DNA from: Bordetella parapertussis
GTDB lineage: Bacteria; Acidobacteriota; Terriglobia; Bryobacterales; Bryobacteraceae
Direction of reading: 5' to 3'
Assembly (NCBI GenBank): GCA_943328975.2
Contig: CALQCC020000012.1
Location: 1 to 64,000, forward strand
DNA: 64,000 nt
The notes beneath the pieces are model-generated. The model ran no database searches and was not told the DNA's origin. It worked only from the letters and a program-made list of their open reading frames with translations. A program made the position numbers and the translations under genes. Each line of letters starts with the position of its first letter. Positions within the stretch are counted from its first letter, which is position 1. Below are positions 17,249-26,642 of this stretch, piece after piece.

Positions 17249-18174
17249 TCCGTCTCGGTTCGTTCTTTGCCACCGATCATCAACATCTCCAAGTCCATCA
17301 GTTTCGCCGGATCGGGCGTGTTGCCCGGTCCAACCACGTAGTCCACCACTAGAAGTTTCCCGTTGGGAGCAATCGCACGCCGGATGTTAGCCAGAATCCG
17401 AGTGCAATGTGCATCGTCCCAGTCATGCAGAATATGCTTCATGATGTAGGCGTCGCCGCCCGCCGGTACCGCTTCCAGAAAGTTGCCCGCCGCAAAGGAA
17501 CACCGTTCGGCGAAAGGCGCAAGAATCGGTCCCTTGCTCGCTTGTTCGATGACATAAGGAAGTTCGCACAATGTTGCGTGCAGTGCAGGGTTGCGTTCCA
17601 GGATGGCCGCGAGCAGCATTCCCAGGCCTCCGCCCGCATCGACCAAATGCGTGAAGCCGGAGAAATCATAGGTAGAGGCCACCACAGGAGCGTGCGTGCG
17701 CGACAAGTCCGTCATCGCGTTGTTGAAATTCACCGTCTGCTCAGGGTTCTGTGCCATCCAGTCGAAGCCAGGCATTCCAAAAAGCTTCTCCGTAGCAGGC
17801 TTGCCTGTCTCAACGGCCCACGGCATTTCCGTCCAAGCGCGCATGTGCCACTCATCCAGCATGAACATCGCGAGGTTGCGAACTCCGGCAGAGGAGTTGG
17901 TCCGCAAGCAATCCGAGAGCGGGGTTTGCGCGAAGCGACCATCCGGCATTTCCGCGAATATGCCCAAGCTCGCGGTGGCCCGTAGCAAACGATATAGGGA
18001 CGGTGCGTGTGTCTTGCTCAACGCGGCCAACTCTTCTACGGATTTTGGGCCATCTTTGACGTGATCCGCAATGCAGAAGCGAGCCACCATGCCGATAGCC
18101 GCGGAGACCCACTTGCCGGTGATCATCCTGAACAGGAGAGCAACCGGCGGCATTTCTTGTTGTGGCTGAGCCAT
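17155..18174 (-). CDS. SAM-dependent O-methyltransferase (COMT/ASMT-like)
   Basis: 339-aa methyltransferase of the plant-COMT/acetylserotonin type. An N-terminal winged-helix dimerisation domain (residues 10-100: [25 protein letters not shown]) is followed by a Rossmann SAM domain with [19 protein letters not shown] and the catalytic-histidine segment [17 protein letters not shown]. It methylates hydroxyls or carboxylates of small aromatic molecules in this family; the substrate here is unknown. The ATG at 18174 has GAGGA just upstream and is preferred over 18276. Confidence 0.88.
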   Translation of the reverse strand: MAQPQQEMPPVALLFRMITGKWVSAAIGMVARFCIADHVKDGPKSVEELAALSKTHAPSLYRLLRATASLGIFAEMPDGRFAQTPLSDCLRTNSSAGVRNLAMFMLDEWHMRAWTEMPWAVETGKPATEKLFGMPGFDWMAQNPEQTVNFNNAMTDLSRTHAPVVASTYDFSGFTHLVDAGGGLGMLLAAILERNPALHATLCELPYVIEQASKGPILAPFAERCSFAAGNFLEAVPAGGDAYIMKHILHDWDDAHCTRILANIRRAIAPNGKLLVVDYVVGPGNTPDPAKLMDLEMLMIGGKERTETEWRELFHAGGFALQRVIPTPAGLCVIEGTPA

Positions 18175-18339
18175 GGTCCTCTGATTATACGAAGCCCCGT
18201 TTGCGAGTTGTGCGCCGGCAACTGCAAGCCCGCGATATTCGGCGGTGGCTTCCAGTTGCCGGTATTCGGCGCCCATGCAGGCGATCCCGACGAGTTAGCC
18301 ACTCGCCTATCGTTTCCCGGTGTTCGCCTCGAAGTGTTT

Positions 18340-18822
18340 TCAGCCGGGGTACGTTCCGTTGATGTAGCCCTGAAGATGTTGGATAGTCTGGTGTTGCGCA
18401 TCAAGGAGCCAACTCACCAGATCTCCGATGGAGATCACGCCCACTACGTCATCGCCGTTCAGTACAGGCAAATGCCGCAGACGCCGCGCCGTCATCAGGC
18501 GCATGGCATCGTCCAAGGTGTCATCTTCGCGTACGAACAGCACAGGCTTGGTCATGATGTCTCGCACGCGTGTCTGTTGCGAGGCGCGACCCATGAGCAC
18601 CACCTTACGGGCATAGTCGCGTTCCGTGACGATGCCGGTAAGATGACCTCCGGAGAGCACCAGCAGGCAGCCGATGTGTTTCTCTGACATCAAGTGGATC
18701 GCTTCGTAGACGGTGCCCTCTGGTGAGATGGACCACACCACGGGACTCTTCTTGCGAAGCAGGGAGCGGACCGGCTCATCGAACCGGACCGAGGGTTCAC
18801 TTAGCGCGAAAGCAACTTGCAT
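18340..18822 (-). CDS. CBS domain pair protein
   Basis: 160-aa protein made almost entirely of two CBS motifs. The first covers SPEGTVYEAIHLMSEKHIGCLLVLSGGHLTGIVTERDYAR and the second covers DIMTKPVLFVREDDTLDDAMRLMTARRLRHLPVLNGDDVVGVISIGDLV. Such stand-alone pairs bind adenine nucleotides and act as energy or redox sensors for partner proteins. The start at 18822 has GGAGG at a good distance. It is a separate transcription unit, divergent from the esterase gene. Confidence 0.9.
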   Translation of the reverse strand: MQVAFALSEPSVRFDEPVRSLLRKKSPVVWSISPEGTVYEAIHLMSEKHIGCLLVLSGGHLTGIVTERDYARKVVLMGRASQQTRVRDIMTKPVLFVREDDTLDDAMRLMTARRLRHLPVLNGDDVVGVISIGDLVSWLLDAQHQTIQHLQGYINGTYPG

Positions 18823-18912
18823 GCGGAACCTCCACGGGGAACTATGGGCCGGTGATGACTGAATGTCAAGGGGCCCTTGTGCCATCCTCGCCCTGCGCTC
18901 TACAATCACCCC

Positions 18913-20067
18913 ATGCGCCGAATCGCCACTGGACTCTTATTGACCATCTTCACTGTCTCGCTTGCCATGGGGCAGGGAAAGGGCAAAGCTCCCGCAGCGC
19001 CAGCAGGCAGAGGAGCGGTGGCGCAGCTCGGGTACGAAGTGCGAGCGGATCGCACGGTGATTTTCCGATTGCTCGCAGCGGATGCCACGACGGTGCAGGT
19101 GACCGGGGATTTCGCGGACGGCGCGACGCCGATGGTGAAGGGCTCCGACGGAATGTGGACCGCGACCGTGGGTCCGCTGCGCCCTGCGCTTTACAACTAC
19201 GCGTTCACGGTGAATGGTGCACGCGTGCTCGACCCGGCGAGTTCCGTCGTTGGGACCGCGGACCGCGGTCCAGGCGCGTCTATGTTTGAAGTGAAAGCCG
19301 ACGCGCCTTCGCCGTGGGATCCGCAGAACGTTCCGCACGGAACGGTGCACGTGAACTACTACAACTCCAAACATTTTGGCGGGGCTCTGCGGATGGTGTA
19401 TGTCTACACGCCTCCGGGGTATGAGTCGTCCACGGCGCGTTATCCCGCGATGTATCTGATGCACGGAGCGGGTGGAAATGAATCCAGTTGGTTCACGGCA
19501 GGCCGCGCGAACATCATCCTGGATAACTTGATCGCGCAGGGTAAGGCCAAGCCGATGATCGTAGTGATGCCGTATGGGCGTCCGGGCCCTGCGATCACGC
19601 TGGATTCTTCGCCCGCCGCCCCTGCTGCAGCCGGGGCGCCGACGTTCCCGCAAGACGTGGTTGAGGACGTGATCCCGTTTGCCGAGAAGCTTTACCGGAT
19701 CACCGCGAACGCGGATAACCGGGCGATCGTGGGGCTATCTATGGGCGGGAACCAGACGCTGCAACTTGGGTTGACACACTTGGACACGTTCCACTACATC
19801 GGTGCGTTTAGTCCGGTGATCTTCAACGCTACGGTGGATCAGGATCATGCTCCTGCGTTTGCCGACGTTGCCGCGACGAACAAAAAGCTCAAGCTGTTTC
19901 GCATCTACATCGGCGATGCCGACACGCTGCTGGAATCGAACAAGAGTTACCACGCGCTGCTGGATCAACGGGGCATCAAACATACCTTCACGGTGACCAA
20001 AGAAGCCCACGTGTGGCGCAACTGGCGCGACTATCTAGTGGACTTTACGCCGCAGTTGTTCCGCTAG
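18913..20067 (+). CDS. Secreted esterase, E-set plus CE1-like alpha/beta hydrolase
   Basis: 384-aa exported protein. A signal peptide (IATGLLLTIFTVSLAMG) is followed by an immunoglobulin-like E-set domain (about residues 40-125, typical of carbohydrate-active enzymes) and an esterase-D/feruloyl-esterase domain. The nucleophile elbow is GLSMGGNQT, with Asp in GDADTLLES and His in KEAHVWRNW completing a plausible triad. Related enzymes release ferulate or acetate from plant xylans, which fits a soil acidobacterium. The start at 18913 is the first ATG before the signal peptide. Its stop overlaps the convergent small membrane gene by 4 nt. Confidence 0.87.
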   Translation: MRRIATGLLLTIFTVSLAMGQGKGKAPAAPAGRGAVAQLGYEVRADRTVIFRLLAADATTVQVTGDFADGATPMVKGSDGMWTATVGPLRPALYNYAFTVNGARVLDPASSVVGTADRGPGASMFEVKADAPSPWDPQNVPHGTVHVNYYNSKHFGGALRMVYVYTPPGYESSTARYPAMYLMHGAGGNESSWFTAGRANIILDNLIAQGKAKPMIVVMPYGRPGPAITLDSSPAAPAAAGAPTFPQDVVEDVIPFAEKLYRITANADNRAIVGLSMGGNQTLQLGLTHLDTFHYIGAFSPVIFNATVDQDHAPAFADVAATNKKLKLFRIYIGDADTLLESNKSYHALLDQRGIKHTFTVTKEAHVWRNWRDYLVDFTPQLFR

Positions 20068-20258
20068 AATATCTTCGCCAGAATCTTGAACGGCAGCGTG
20101 ACGAGGGTCCACACGGCCAACAGAATCCCGTGGACCGCGAAGCCCAGGATGCGGAACGGCAGCAGGATCAGCCAGACCAGCGGATAGAGGACCAACGCGG
20201 CGATGGCCAAAGGCCAGCAGAGTACGAACAAGAGACACCACAGCAGGAAAGTGAACAT
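20064..20258 (-). CDS. Small hydrophobic membrane protein
   Basis: 64-aa protein from the in-frame ATG at 20258, with two to three closely spaced hydrophobic segments (FLLWCLLFVLCWPLAIAALVLY; LVWLILLPFRIL; ILLAVWTLVTLPF). No known family recognised. An upstream ATG at 20759 would force a long read-through antisense-like extension across lipA in another frame and is rejected. It sits just downstream of lipA on the same strand and may be cotranscribed. Confidence 0.6.
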   Translation of the reverse strand: MFTFLLWCLLFVLCWPLAIAALVLYPLVWLILLPFRILGFAVHGILLAVWTLVTLPFKILAKIF

Positions 20259-20296
20259 CTCACTCTGTAGTACGTGGCAGGCTGAAAAAAGTTCCG

Positions 20297-21163
20297 TTAG
20301 GAAATCGCGGCGTCGGCGTGATAGGAACTGCGGACCAGCGCTCCGCTTTCCACGTGCCGGAAGCCCATCTCGTAGCCGGCTCGCTTCAACTCGGCGAATT
20401 CTTCGGGAGCCACGTAGCGCATGATCGGCAGGTGCTTCAGCGAAGGCCGTAGATACTGGCCGAGTGTGAGGATGTCGACCTTGGACGCACGCAGGTCGCG
20501 CATCACGGTGAGTACTTCGTCGATGGTCTCCCCCAAGCCCAGCATCAGGCCCGACTTCGTGGGGATCTCGGGATGCGACGTCTTCACGTGCGCCAGAATG
20601 TCGAGCGAGCGTTCGTAGCGCGCACCCATGCGGACTTGGCGATAGAGGCGAGGCACGGTCTCGGTATTGTGGTTCAGGATGTCCGGTCCCGCTTCGAGCA
20701 CGATGTCCATGGCCGCGTGCGAGCCCTGGAAGTCCGGCGTCAAAACTTCGATGCCGCATTCTGGCAAACGTTCGCGAATCGCAGCAATGGTCAGGGCGAA
20801 GAGCTCCGCTCCGCCGTCCTTACGGTCATCGCGGTTGACGCTGGTGATCACCGCGAACTTGAGCCCGAGCGTTGCTACCGCCTCCGCCACGCGTCGCGGT
20901 TCATCGTAATCCACGGTCAAAGGAGCGCCCTTCTGAACCGCGCAGAATCCGCATCGCCGCGTACACACGTTACCCAGGATCATGAACGTGGCTGTCCGCC
21001 GGTTCCAGCAATCGCCGATATTGGGGCACGCAGCGCTTTCGCAAACGGTGTGGAGCTTCAGCTCCTGCACCAGTTGTTTTAGTTGCGTGTAGTTGTCGCC
21101 GACCGGCGCAGGGGCGCGCAGCCAAGCGGGGCGGGGAGTTTTCGGTTCAATGGATACCAGCAA
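20297..21163 (-). CDS. lipA: Lipoyl synthase
   Basis: 288-aa radical SAM enzyme inserting two sulfurs into protein-bound octanoyl groups. Both iron-sulfur signatures are present: the auxiliary cluster CESAACPNIGDC and the radical SAM motif CTRRCGFC; the C-terminal RSSYHADA segment matches LipA. Length is normal. It lies 18 nt downstream of ftcD on the same strand. The lipoylated 2-oxoacid dehydrogenases it serves could include the fused E1 at 57852-59954. Confidence 0.97.
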   Translation of the reverse strand: MLVSIEPKTPRPAWLRAPAPVGDNYTQLKQLVQELKLHTVCESAACPNIGDCWNRRTATFMILGNVCTRRCGFCAVQKGAPLTVDYDEPRRVAEAVATLGLKFAVITSVNRDDRKDGGAELFALTIAAIRERLPECGIEVLTPDFQGSHAAMDIVLEAGPDILNHNTETVPRLYRQVRMGARYERSLDILAHVKTSHPEIPTKSGLMLGLGETIDEVLTVMRDLRASKVDILTLGQYLRPSLKHLPIMRYVAPEEFAELKRAGYEMGFRHVESGALVRSSYHADAAIS

Positions 21164-21181
21164 GCTCTTTCATGGTAGCAA

Positions 21182-22054
21182 CTAGCGCGCCTTTACCTGT
21201 GAGAGCCGCGTCTCCAGGATGCGCGATTCGTTGAAGTTGCTCGCTCGGGCAAAAAATGCGGGATCTTTCTTGTAGGCCCGCAGCGGGATGAATCCAATCA
21301 CTTCGCAATCAACCGCCGATGTGCCCAATTCCTGTGCGGCGGAGGCGATGGCGTGATATAACTCCTCGAGCGGGATGGTGGCGAAGTCTGTGAGGTTCAT
21401 CGAGACCTGCACCCGGCGTCGCGACGCCAGGTAGAGTCCAATCGCTTTTACGTTCGCGAACCCGCCGGAAGATGCTCGCACACGCCGTGCGATCTCGTTT
21501 GCAACGTTTACGTCCGTTGTGGCCAGATCGACGTTAAAGGCGATCAGAAAGTCGCGCGCTCCCACGACCGACGCGCCGGCCGTTAGATGCGAGGCAATGT
21601 CTCCAACGTCTTGAGGAGCTCCATCGAAGCCGGTCCGGCGGACCTTTTCCAGCCGCCGCCGTGATTCGCGGAGCGCCGCTTCGCCGTAGAAATACACGGG
21701 GACGCCTGCGCGGCTCCAGATCTCTTGGCCTGCCCGATGTGCGGCGGCCACGGCGTCAGCCATGGTGGACCCTTCCAGCGGGATGAACGGAATTACGTCG
21801 GCCGCGCCTACGCGGGGATGCACGCCGGTGTGTCCATGCAGATCGATCAATTCCGCTGCTCTGGTCGCGCCGCGAACGGCGGCTTCCACTACGGCGTCGG
21901 CCTCACCCGCGAAGGTGAAGACGCTGCGGTTATGGTCCGCGTCCATCTCCTGGCCCAAGAGGACAACTCCGGGCGCGCCGCCGATGGCAGCCGCCAGAGC
22001 CTCGACCACTTTCGGGTCGCGGCCTTCGGAAAAGTTAGGAACGCACTCTAACAC
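21182..22054 (-). CDS. ftcD: Glutamate formimidoyltransferase
   Basis: 290-aa single-domain formiminotransferase of histidine degradation, moving the formimino group of formiminoglutamate to tetrahydrofolate. Recognisable segments are LECVPNFSEGRD at the N terminus, DADHNRSVFTFAG and LHGHTGVHPRVGAADVIPF. The cyclodeaminase half of the fused animal enzyme is absent, as usual in bacteria. No hut genes are adjacent. It is divergent from the pseudouridine synthase gene with 20 nt between starts. Confidence 0.93.
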   Translation of the reverse strand: MLECVPNFSEGRDPKVVEALAAAIGGAPGVVLLGQEMDADHNRSVFTFAGEADAVVEAAVRGATRAAELIDLHGHTGVHPRVGAADVIPFIPLEGSTMADAVAAAHRAGQEIWSRAGVPVYFYGEAALRESRRRLEKVRRTGFDGAPQDVGDIASHLTAGASVVGARDFLIAFNVDLATTDVNVANEIARRVRASSGGFANVKAIGLYLASRRRVQVSMNLTDFATIPLEELYHAIASAAQELGTSAVDCEVIGFIPLRAYKKDPAFFARASNFNESRILETRLSQVKAR

Positions 22055-22074
22055 TCGCGTACCATCATAAAGGA

Positions 22075-22893
22075 ATGGCAGACTCTTCGCGCGCTAAGAC
22101 GGTTGACCGTGTTTTGTCGAAAGCTGGCCTCGGCTCTCGTACCGAGGCGCGCCAGTGGATCGCCCAAGGTCGCGTGGCCGTCGATGGCAGGAAGGTCATG
22201 TCACCCGACGAATGGGTGGATCCCGGGCAGCGCGTCAGTTTCGATGGCAAGCCACTGCTCACCGCTCCCAAGCGTTATCTGCTGCTGTACAAACCCAAGG
22301 GCTACCTCACGACGTACAAAGATCCCGAAGGTCGGCCCACCGTTTACGCCTTGCTGGAAGACGTGACGCAGAAGGTGTTCTACGCCGGTCGCTTGGATAT
22401 GGACACCAGCGGGTTGTTGATCATGACCAACGACTCCGCGCTGCAGGAGCATCTGACGAATCCGGAGTCGCACGTTCCGAAGACCTACTTGGTGAAGGCC
22501 TCGAAGCTCCTCAGCGATGAGCAACTCGACAACTTGCGGCGTGGTGTGGAACTTGACGACGGTCCCACCCGGCCCGCTGTGGTGAAGCGCGTACGCGACA
22601 GCGAGAAGTACACGTTCTTTGAGATCACGATCACCGAAGGCCGGAACCGCCAGGTCCGCCGCATGGTGGAATCGCAGGGTGCGGTGGTACTGAAGTTGGT
22701 GCGAACGAAGATTGGTCCACTGGAAATCGCGGGACTGGAAATCGGGAAGTATCGCTTCTTGACCGAGGACGAAGTCCGTTCGCTGATGCCTCGTCCTGCG
22801 AAGGTCCAGAAAGACCGAAGGGAACCGCCCCCAGTGCCGGAGCAGCGGTCACGAGGTCCACAAACACGGCCACAGGGGAAACCGAGAAGGTGA
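22075..22893 (+). CDS. RluB/RsuA-family rRNA pseudouridine synthase
   Basis: 272 aa. An S4 RNA-binding domain (DRVLSKAGLGSRTEARQWIAQGRVAVDG) is followed by the catalytic domain with the family signature AGRLDMDTSGLLIMTND carrying the nucleophilic Asp. A basic Pro/Arg-rich tail (about 35 residues) follows. The RsuA/RluB/E/F subfamily modifies 16S or 23S rRNA; RluB (23S helix 89 region) is the likeliest role given the tail, but sequence alone does not separate the members. It converges on the M28 peptidase gene. Confidence 0.9.
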   Translation: MADSSRAKTVDRVLSKAGLGSRTEARQWIAQGRVAVDGRKVMSPDEWVDPGQRVSFDGKPLLTAPKRYLLLYKPKGYLTTYKDPEGRPTVYALLEDVTQKVFYAGRLDMDTSGLLIMTNDSALQEHLTNPESHVPKTYLVKASKLLSDEQLDNLRRGVELDDGPTRPAVVKRVRDSEKYTFFEITITEGRNRQVRRMVESQGAVVLKLVRTKIGPLEIAGLEIGKYRFLTEDEVRSLMPRPAKVQKDRREPPPVPEQRSRGPQTRPQGKPRR

Positions 22894-22903
22894 CCGCAGT
22901 CGC

Positions 22904-23770
22904 CTACTGCTTTTCCAACCGCCGCACCGATTCGTGAACCACGCGGCCCACGATCTCTAGGCTCTGCGCGCTCAGCTTGTCCAACGTGTCTGAATCCTCG
23001 TGCCACGGCGCGTAGTCGAAATCGATCAAGTCCACCGCAGGTGCGCCGAGCTGCAGAAACGGCATGTGGTCGTCGTCGATATTGATCGTGTCGTCGACGA
23101 ACGCTGACTTGTAGCCCAAGTCTGCTGCCACGCGCCAGATCAACTGCACCAGCCGAGGCGTCGAATTCATCTCTTGCTTGATGTTGAGCTGCTTGTCGCC
23201 GATCATGTCGACGTTGATCACGCCCTTCAGTTTGGCCAGCGTGCCATCCTCGCGCCATTTCAATCCCAAGTGACGGCTGCCGTAGAGTTTGTCGGAATCG
23301 CTCCAATCGCCCACGGCCTCTTCGCCGTCGAAGAAGACCACGTAGACGTCTTCCGTACGCGCCTCGCCCGCCAGGGCCCGCGTGAGTTCCAGCAACAATC
23401 CTGTGGAGGAGCCCCCATCGCTCGCGCCGACGAACTTCCGGCCGGGGAACAGCTTGGTGTCGTAGTGCCCAGTGACAGCGATCGGCTTCGCTGCTCCCGC
23501 CTTCCCAGGAAACTTAGCGATGATGTTCTTCATCGCAACTTCCCCGCTTGGCGTGCGCGCAGTAAAGTTATCCTCAGTCACCTGGCATTTGCACTGTTTG
23601 AGTTGGTCCAGGATGTAGGCCTGTAACTGCTTGATCGCAGCGGACCCCGACGGTCGCGGCCCGAATTCCACGGCGCGCTTGGTGAACGCGAACGCCGAAT
23701 CGCCCGAAAAGTCCGCCGCCATCCCCAGCGATGCCAGCATCCACAACAATCCTACTTGCGCGCGGAACAT
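22904..23770 (-). CDS. Exported M28 peptidase / glutaminyl cyclase-like
   Basis: 288-aa secreted zinc hydrolase. A signal peptide (VGLLWMLASLGMAA) precedes the M28 domain with metal ligands HYDTK, ASDGGSSTG, FFDGEEAV and the late DDDHMPFLQLGAPAVDLIDFDY segment. The last two motifs and overall length match the glutaminyl-peptide cyclotransferase branch of M28, so N-terminal pyroglutamate formation is as likely as aminopeptidase activity. It overlaps the upstream methyltransferase gene by 19 nt, as the last gene of the glycosyltransferase/methyltransferase operon. Confidence 0.87.
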   Translation of the reverse strand: MFRAQVGLLWMLASLGMAADFSGDSAFAFTKRAVEFGPRPSGSAAIKQLQAYILDQLKQCKCQVTEDNFTARTPSGEVAMKNIIAKFPGKAGAAKPIAVTGHYDTKLFPGRKFVGASDGGSSTGLLLELTRALAGEARTEDVYVVFFDGEEAVGDWSDSDKLYGSRHLGLKWREDGTLAKLKGVINVDMIGDKQLNIKQEMNSTPRLVQLIWRVAADLGYKSAFVDDTINIDDDHMPFLQLGAPAVDLIDFDYAPWHEDSDTLDKLSAQSLEIVGRVVHESVRRLEKQ

Positions 23771-24432
23771 GTGTACCCCAGTGTAAAGTTTCTTTTCTTA
23801 TCCAGCGGATCCAGCAGCGGCAGCAGCAACGCCGGTGGCACAAAGAAGATCGCCGCGATCAACGCCAGTGGTCCCGGAAAGAACTGCAACGCGTTGAACA
23901 GCCTCCGTGACAACAGACGAAAGAACCCGCCCACGGGTTCCACGCGGATGTCCTGAAAACCCGCCCGCTCCAGCAAATAGCGCAATCCGTAGCGTGTGTA
24001 GCGGAAGTAATCGTGCGGCTGCTGGTGCTCCTCCCACTCATGCGGAGCGATCAACAAAATGCGTCCGCCTGGAGCCAACACGCGACCCAATTCTTCCAGA
24101 ACACGGGCCGGTTCCCGCACATGTTCTAGTGTGACCACATTGAGCGTCGCCTCGAAGGCCCCATCGCGGAACGGCAGCAGCGACAAATCCCCCAGCACGT
24201 CGAGCTTGGAATAATCCCACGTGCCGTCGCCGACGCCTAAATCCAACCCGCAGTAGCGCTGGGCCTGGAAGCGATCCCGATAGTTGGCTTCGCCCGCGCC
24301 CGCATCCAACACACGCGCGCCGTTGGGAAGCGATGCGGCAAACGCAACCACGCTGCGTTCAATCTCCGCTTCGAAGTGCATGACGTAGCGCCCAAGGGCG
24401 GACGGAATCAGTCCTCGGAGCAGATCGTACAT
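23752..24432 (-). CDS. Class I SAM methyltransferase
   Basis: 226-aa methyltransferase with motif I VLDAGAGEANYRDRF, a post-I acidic residue in YCGLDLGVGD, and motif II/III segments LSLLPFRDGAFEATLNVVTLEHV and LAPGGRILLIAPHEWEEHQQPHDYFRYTRYGL. The C terminus has a hydrophobic stretch that may associate with the membrane. The ATG at 24432 shares one base with the preceding stop (TAATG), which fixes the start. It lies in an operon with a glycosyltransferase and a second methyltransferase, suggesting modification of a surface glycan. Confidence 0.85.
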   Translation of the reverse strand: MYDLLRGLIPSALGRYVMHFEAEIERSVVAFAASLPNGARVLDAGAGEANYRDRFQAQRYCGLDLGVGDGTWDYSKLDVLGDLSLLPFRDGAFEATLNVVTLEHVREPARVLEELGRVLAPGGRILLIAPHEWEEHQQPHDYFRYTRYGLRYLLERAGFQDIRVEPVGGFFRLLSRRLFNALQFFPGPLALIAAIFFVPPALLLPLLDPLDKKRNFTLGYTCSARK

Positions 24433-25445
24433 TACGATTTCTTCCGAGCCTCCACCATCACCGTCGCACCCGCCCGGCACACCGCCTCCAGAACAGTGAA
24501 CGGAACCGAGGCTACCGTGAGTCCTAAATACGCGACGTTCTTCCAAAAGCGCTGCCGCTCGGTTTCTTGGATCTTGCGGATGCGGCGCGACATGGGATCG
24601 AGCTGCGGAGCGAGGCTGGTCGCCATCCCCGACGGGTTGTCACGCAAGGAGAAATGTTTGTGCCGCAGAACCTCGAAGCCGCACATTCCCAGGAGTTGGT
24701 CCAGGTCCTCGGCGCGGAAGTTGATCAGGTGCCGGGGAACGTCGATGCCATTCCAACGTTCCCCGAAGAGCAGGAATTGCCAGCACGCAGCGTTAGGGAC
24801 CTGGATGATCAACCTTCCGTCTGGAGCCAACAGCCGGTGCGCAGCTTCCAAGTAACTTGCCGGATCGTAGAGATGTTCCAACACGTGAAACATCGTGACG
24901 GCGGCGCAGCTACCCGGCGCCAGCGGAGCGCTGGTGAGCGATCCGCAGATTGTGGGAATTCCCGAATGATGCCACGCTGCACCCGCCGCATCCAGCGAAA
25001 AGTCCAAGCCGATAAACCGGCCCGCAGCACCGCTCTTCCCGCGTTCCTTCAGCAGGCTGAGAAATAGCCCCCCGCCGCACCCGACGTCCAGGATGGTGCC
25101 GGGCTGTTCCGCCTCGCGCACGGCCCGCTCAACAAAGTGAATATGATCGAGCAACACCCAGCGGCGGTAGAGCTGCTCTAAATGCGCGGTGTGGCTCATT
25201 TCCGGGGTAAACCAATAGCTCTCAGGATAGTAGCTATGTAGTTCAGAAGGCTTGGGTTGCGGATTCATTCGAATGAGTCGGCAGCCTCGGCATTCCACGA
25301 CCTGGAAAACCTCATTTGTGGTCGCATACAGGCGGTCGGTGGAACTGAAGAGAACCCGCATATCGCGGTTTCCACAGGCCGGGCACGGATCGCCCCTCAG
25401 CGCGGGGGGCGCTGATAAAGAAATGGGGGCCGGAGGCGCGGCCAA
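24432..25445 (-). CDS. Methyltransferase with N-terminal zinc-ribbon
   Basis: About 337 aa. A Cys4 zinc-ribbon-like unit (CPACGNRD and CRGCRLIRMNPQP) is followed by a SAM domain with ILDVGCGGGLFLSLL, a FHVLEHLYDP segment and LLAPDGRLIIQVPN. This architecture is common in polysaccharide and nucleotide-sugar C-methyltransferases. The open frame runs back to ATG 25760, but that would overlap the glycosyltransferase gene by 292 nt with low-complexity Ala/Pro/Gly sequence. The TTG at 25445 is the only canonical start downstream of that gene's end and is used here with reservation. The stop is coupled to the next gene (TAATG). Confidence 0.78.
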   Translation of the reverse strand: MAAPPAPISLSAPPALRGDPCPACGNRDMRVLFSSTDRLYATTNEVFQVVECRGCRLIRMNPQPKPSELHSYYPESYWFTPEMSHTAHLEQLYRRWVLLDHIHFVERAVREAEQPGTILDVGCGGGLFLSLLKERGKSGAAGRFIGLDFSLDAAGAAWHHSGIPTICGSLTSAPLAPGSCAAVTMFHVLEHLYDPASYLEAAHRLLAPDGRLIIQVPNAACWQFLLFGERWNGIDVPRHLINFRAEDLDQLLGMCGFEVLRHKHFSLRDNPSGMATSLAPQLDPMSRRIRKIQETERQRFWKNVAYLGLTVASVPFTVLEAVCRAGATVMVEARKKS

Positions 25446-25468
25446 AGAAGGAGACGCGGGCAGGGAAG

Positions 25469-26533
25469 CTAGTTGGCCTGTTCCGACAGTTCCTTGAGGG
25501 GGATTCGGTGCGTCAGCAGCAGCCGCCTCATTTGCCTTGAATTCAACCGGCGCAGGGGGCGTAACGCCCGCCGCTTGCGTAGCATCGACGGGATGAGCGG
25601 CAGCGCCGACAGAGTCCCCCGCAGCAGCCCCCAGGCCGCCGTCAGCTTTCCCGTGGGTCCCTGGTAGTGCTTCGCTTCCCCACGATTGCGCAGAGCCGCC
25701 CACGTCCCCGCCGTCACTCTTGCGATCAAATATGCGCCGTTTGCCCACAGCAGATTCCACGGAAACAGCTTCACGGCCAGCAACACGCGATTACGTTCAA
25801 TCAGCGTGAGTCGCCGTCCGGAGCCGAGTCCCAAGGTTGCTCCTCGATGATGCCGCACCACCGCGTGCGGCGTGTACAGGCATTTCCACCCAGCCCATAG
25901 GGCCCGTAGCCCCAATTCGGCGTCGTCGGCGTATGCGAAAAAGTCTTCGTCGAACCCGCCGATCTCATCTAGCATCGCACGCCGATACATAGCCGCGCAC
26001 CCGTCCGGCCACAGGACTTCCTCCACCTGGTCGAACTGGCCCACGTCCAATTGCCCGGCGCCCCGGCCCCGATTCTGCCCGTCCGGGTAGATCAAGTGTC
26101 CGCATTTGTCGATTCGCCGGGGATCCTCCCACACGCGAATCTTGGAGGCCGTCATACCGATGTATTCGCTGGTCCGGATAGCTTCTTCCAGACCAACCAG
26201 CCAGCCCGGTTCTGCCTCGGCGTCGTTATTCAGCAGCGCGATCAGCTCTGCCTCTGCCCCCACAAATCCCTGGTTGTTCGCCGCGCAGAAGCCCCGGTTT
26301 TCGCGATTTTGTATAAGGTGCAACGGCACCGGAAAGGCGGCGCTAATCTCCTGCACCATTTCGACCGATCCATCGACAGATCCGTTATCTACGACGAATA
26401 CCTCAAACGAAGGATGAGTCTGATGCGACAGCGATTCCAGGCATGCGCGCAACAATTCCTTGCGGTTCCAGTTCACGACCACAACGCGAACTGCAGGGGT
26501 GCTGACGGAGGGATCTGTATCGGGCGGGGTCAT
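25469..26533 (-). CDS. Glycosyltransferase family 2 (rhamnosyltransferase-like)
   Basis: 354-aa GT-A glycosyltransferase: VVVVNWNRKELLRACLESL at the N terminus, FVVDNGSVDGS as the nucleotide site, ALLNNDAEAEPGWL as the DxD-like region, and GGFDEDFFAYADDAELGLRALWAGW as the acceptor motif. This is the WcaA/RfbF-like subgroup that often transfers rhamnose to surface polysaccharides. It is the first gene of a leftward operon with two methyltransferases and an M28 peptidase, divergent from the RodZ-like gene. Confidence 0.88.
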   Translation of the reverse strand: MTPPDTDPSVSTPAVRVVVVNWNRKELLRACLESLSHQTHPSFEVFVVDNGSVDGSVEMVQEISAAFPVPLHLIQNRENRGFCAANNQGFVGAEAELIALLNNDAEAEPGWLVGLEEAIRTSEYIGMTASKIRVWEDPRRIDKCGHLIYPDGQNRGRGAGQLDVGQFDQVEEVLWPDGCAAMYRRAMLDEIGGFDEDFFAYADDAELGLRALWAGWKCLYTPHAVVRHHRGATLGLGSGRRLTLIERNRVLLAVKLFPWNLLWANGAYLIARVTAGTWAALRNRGEAKHYQGPTGKLTAAWGLLRGTLSALPLIPSMLRKRRALRPLRRLNSRQMRRLLLTHRIPLKELSEQAN

Positions 26534-26642
26534 GGGGAGGGGTAATAGTACTAGCGCCCTGCGAAGTCTCTGTTTTGTTGTATCATAGAACTCCGGCTCA
26601 AAGAACCGGTAACGTTTTACTTTTGTAAGGATCTATTCTCCT

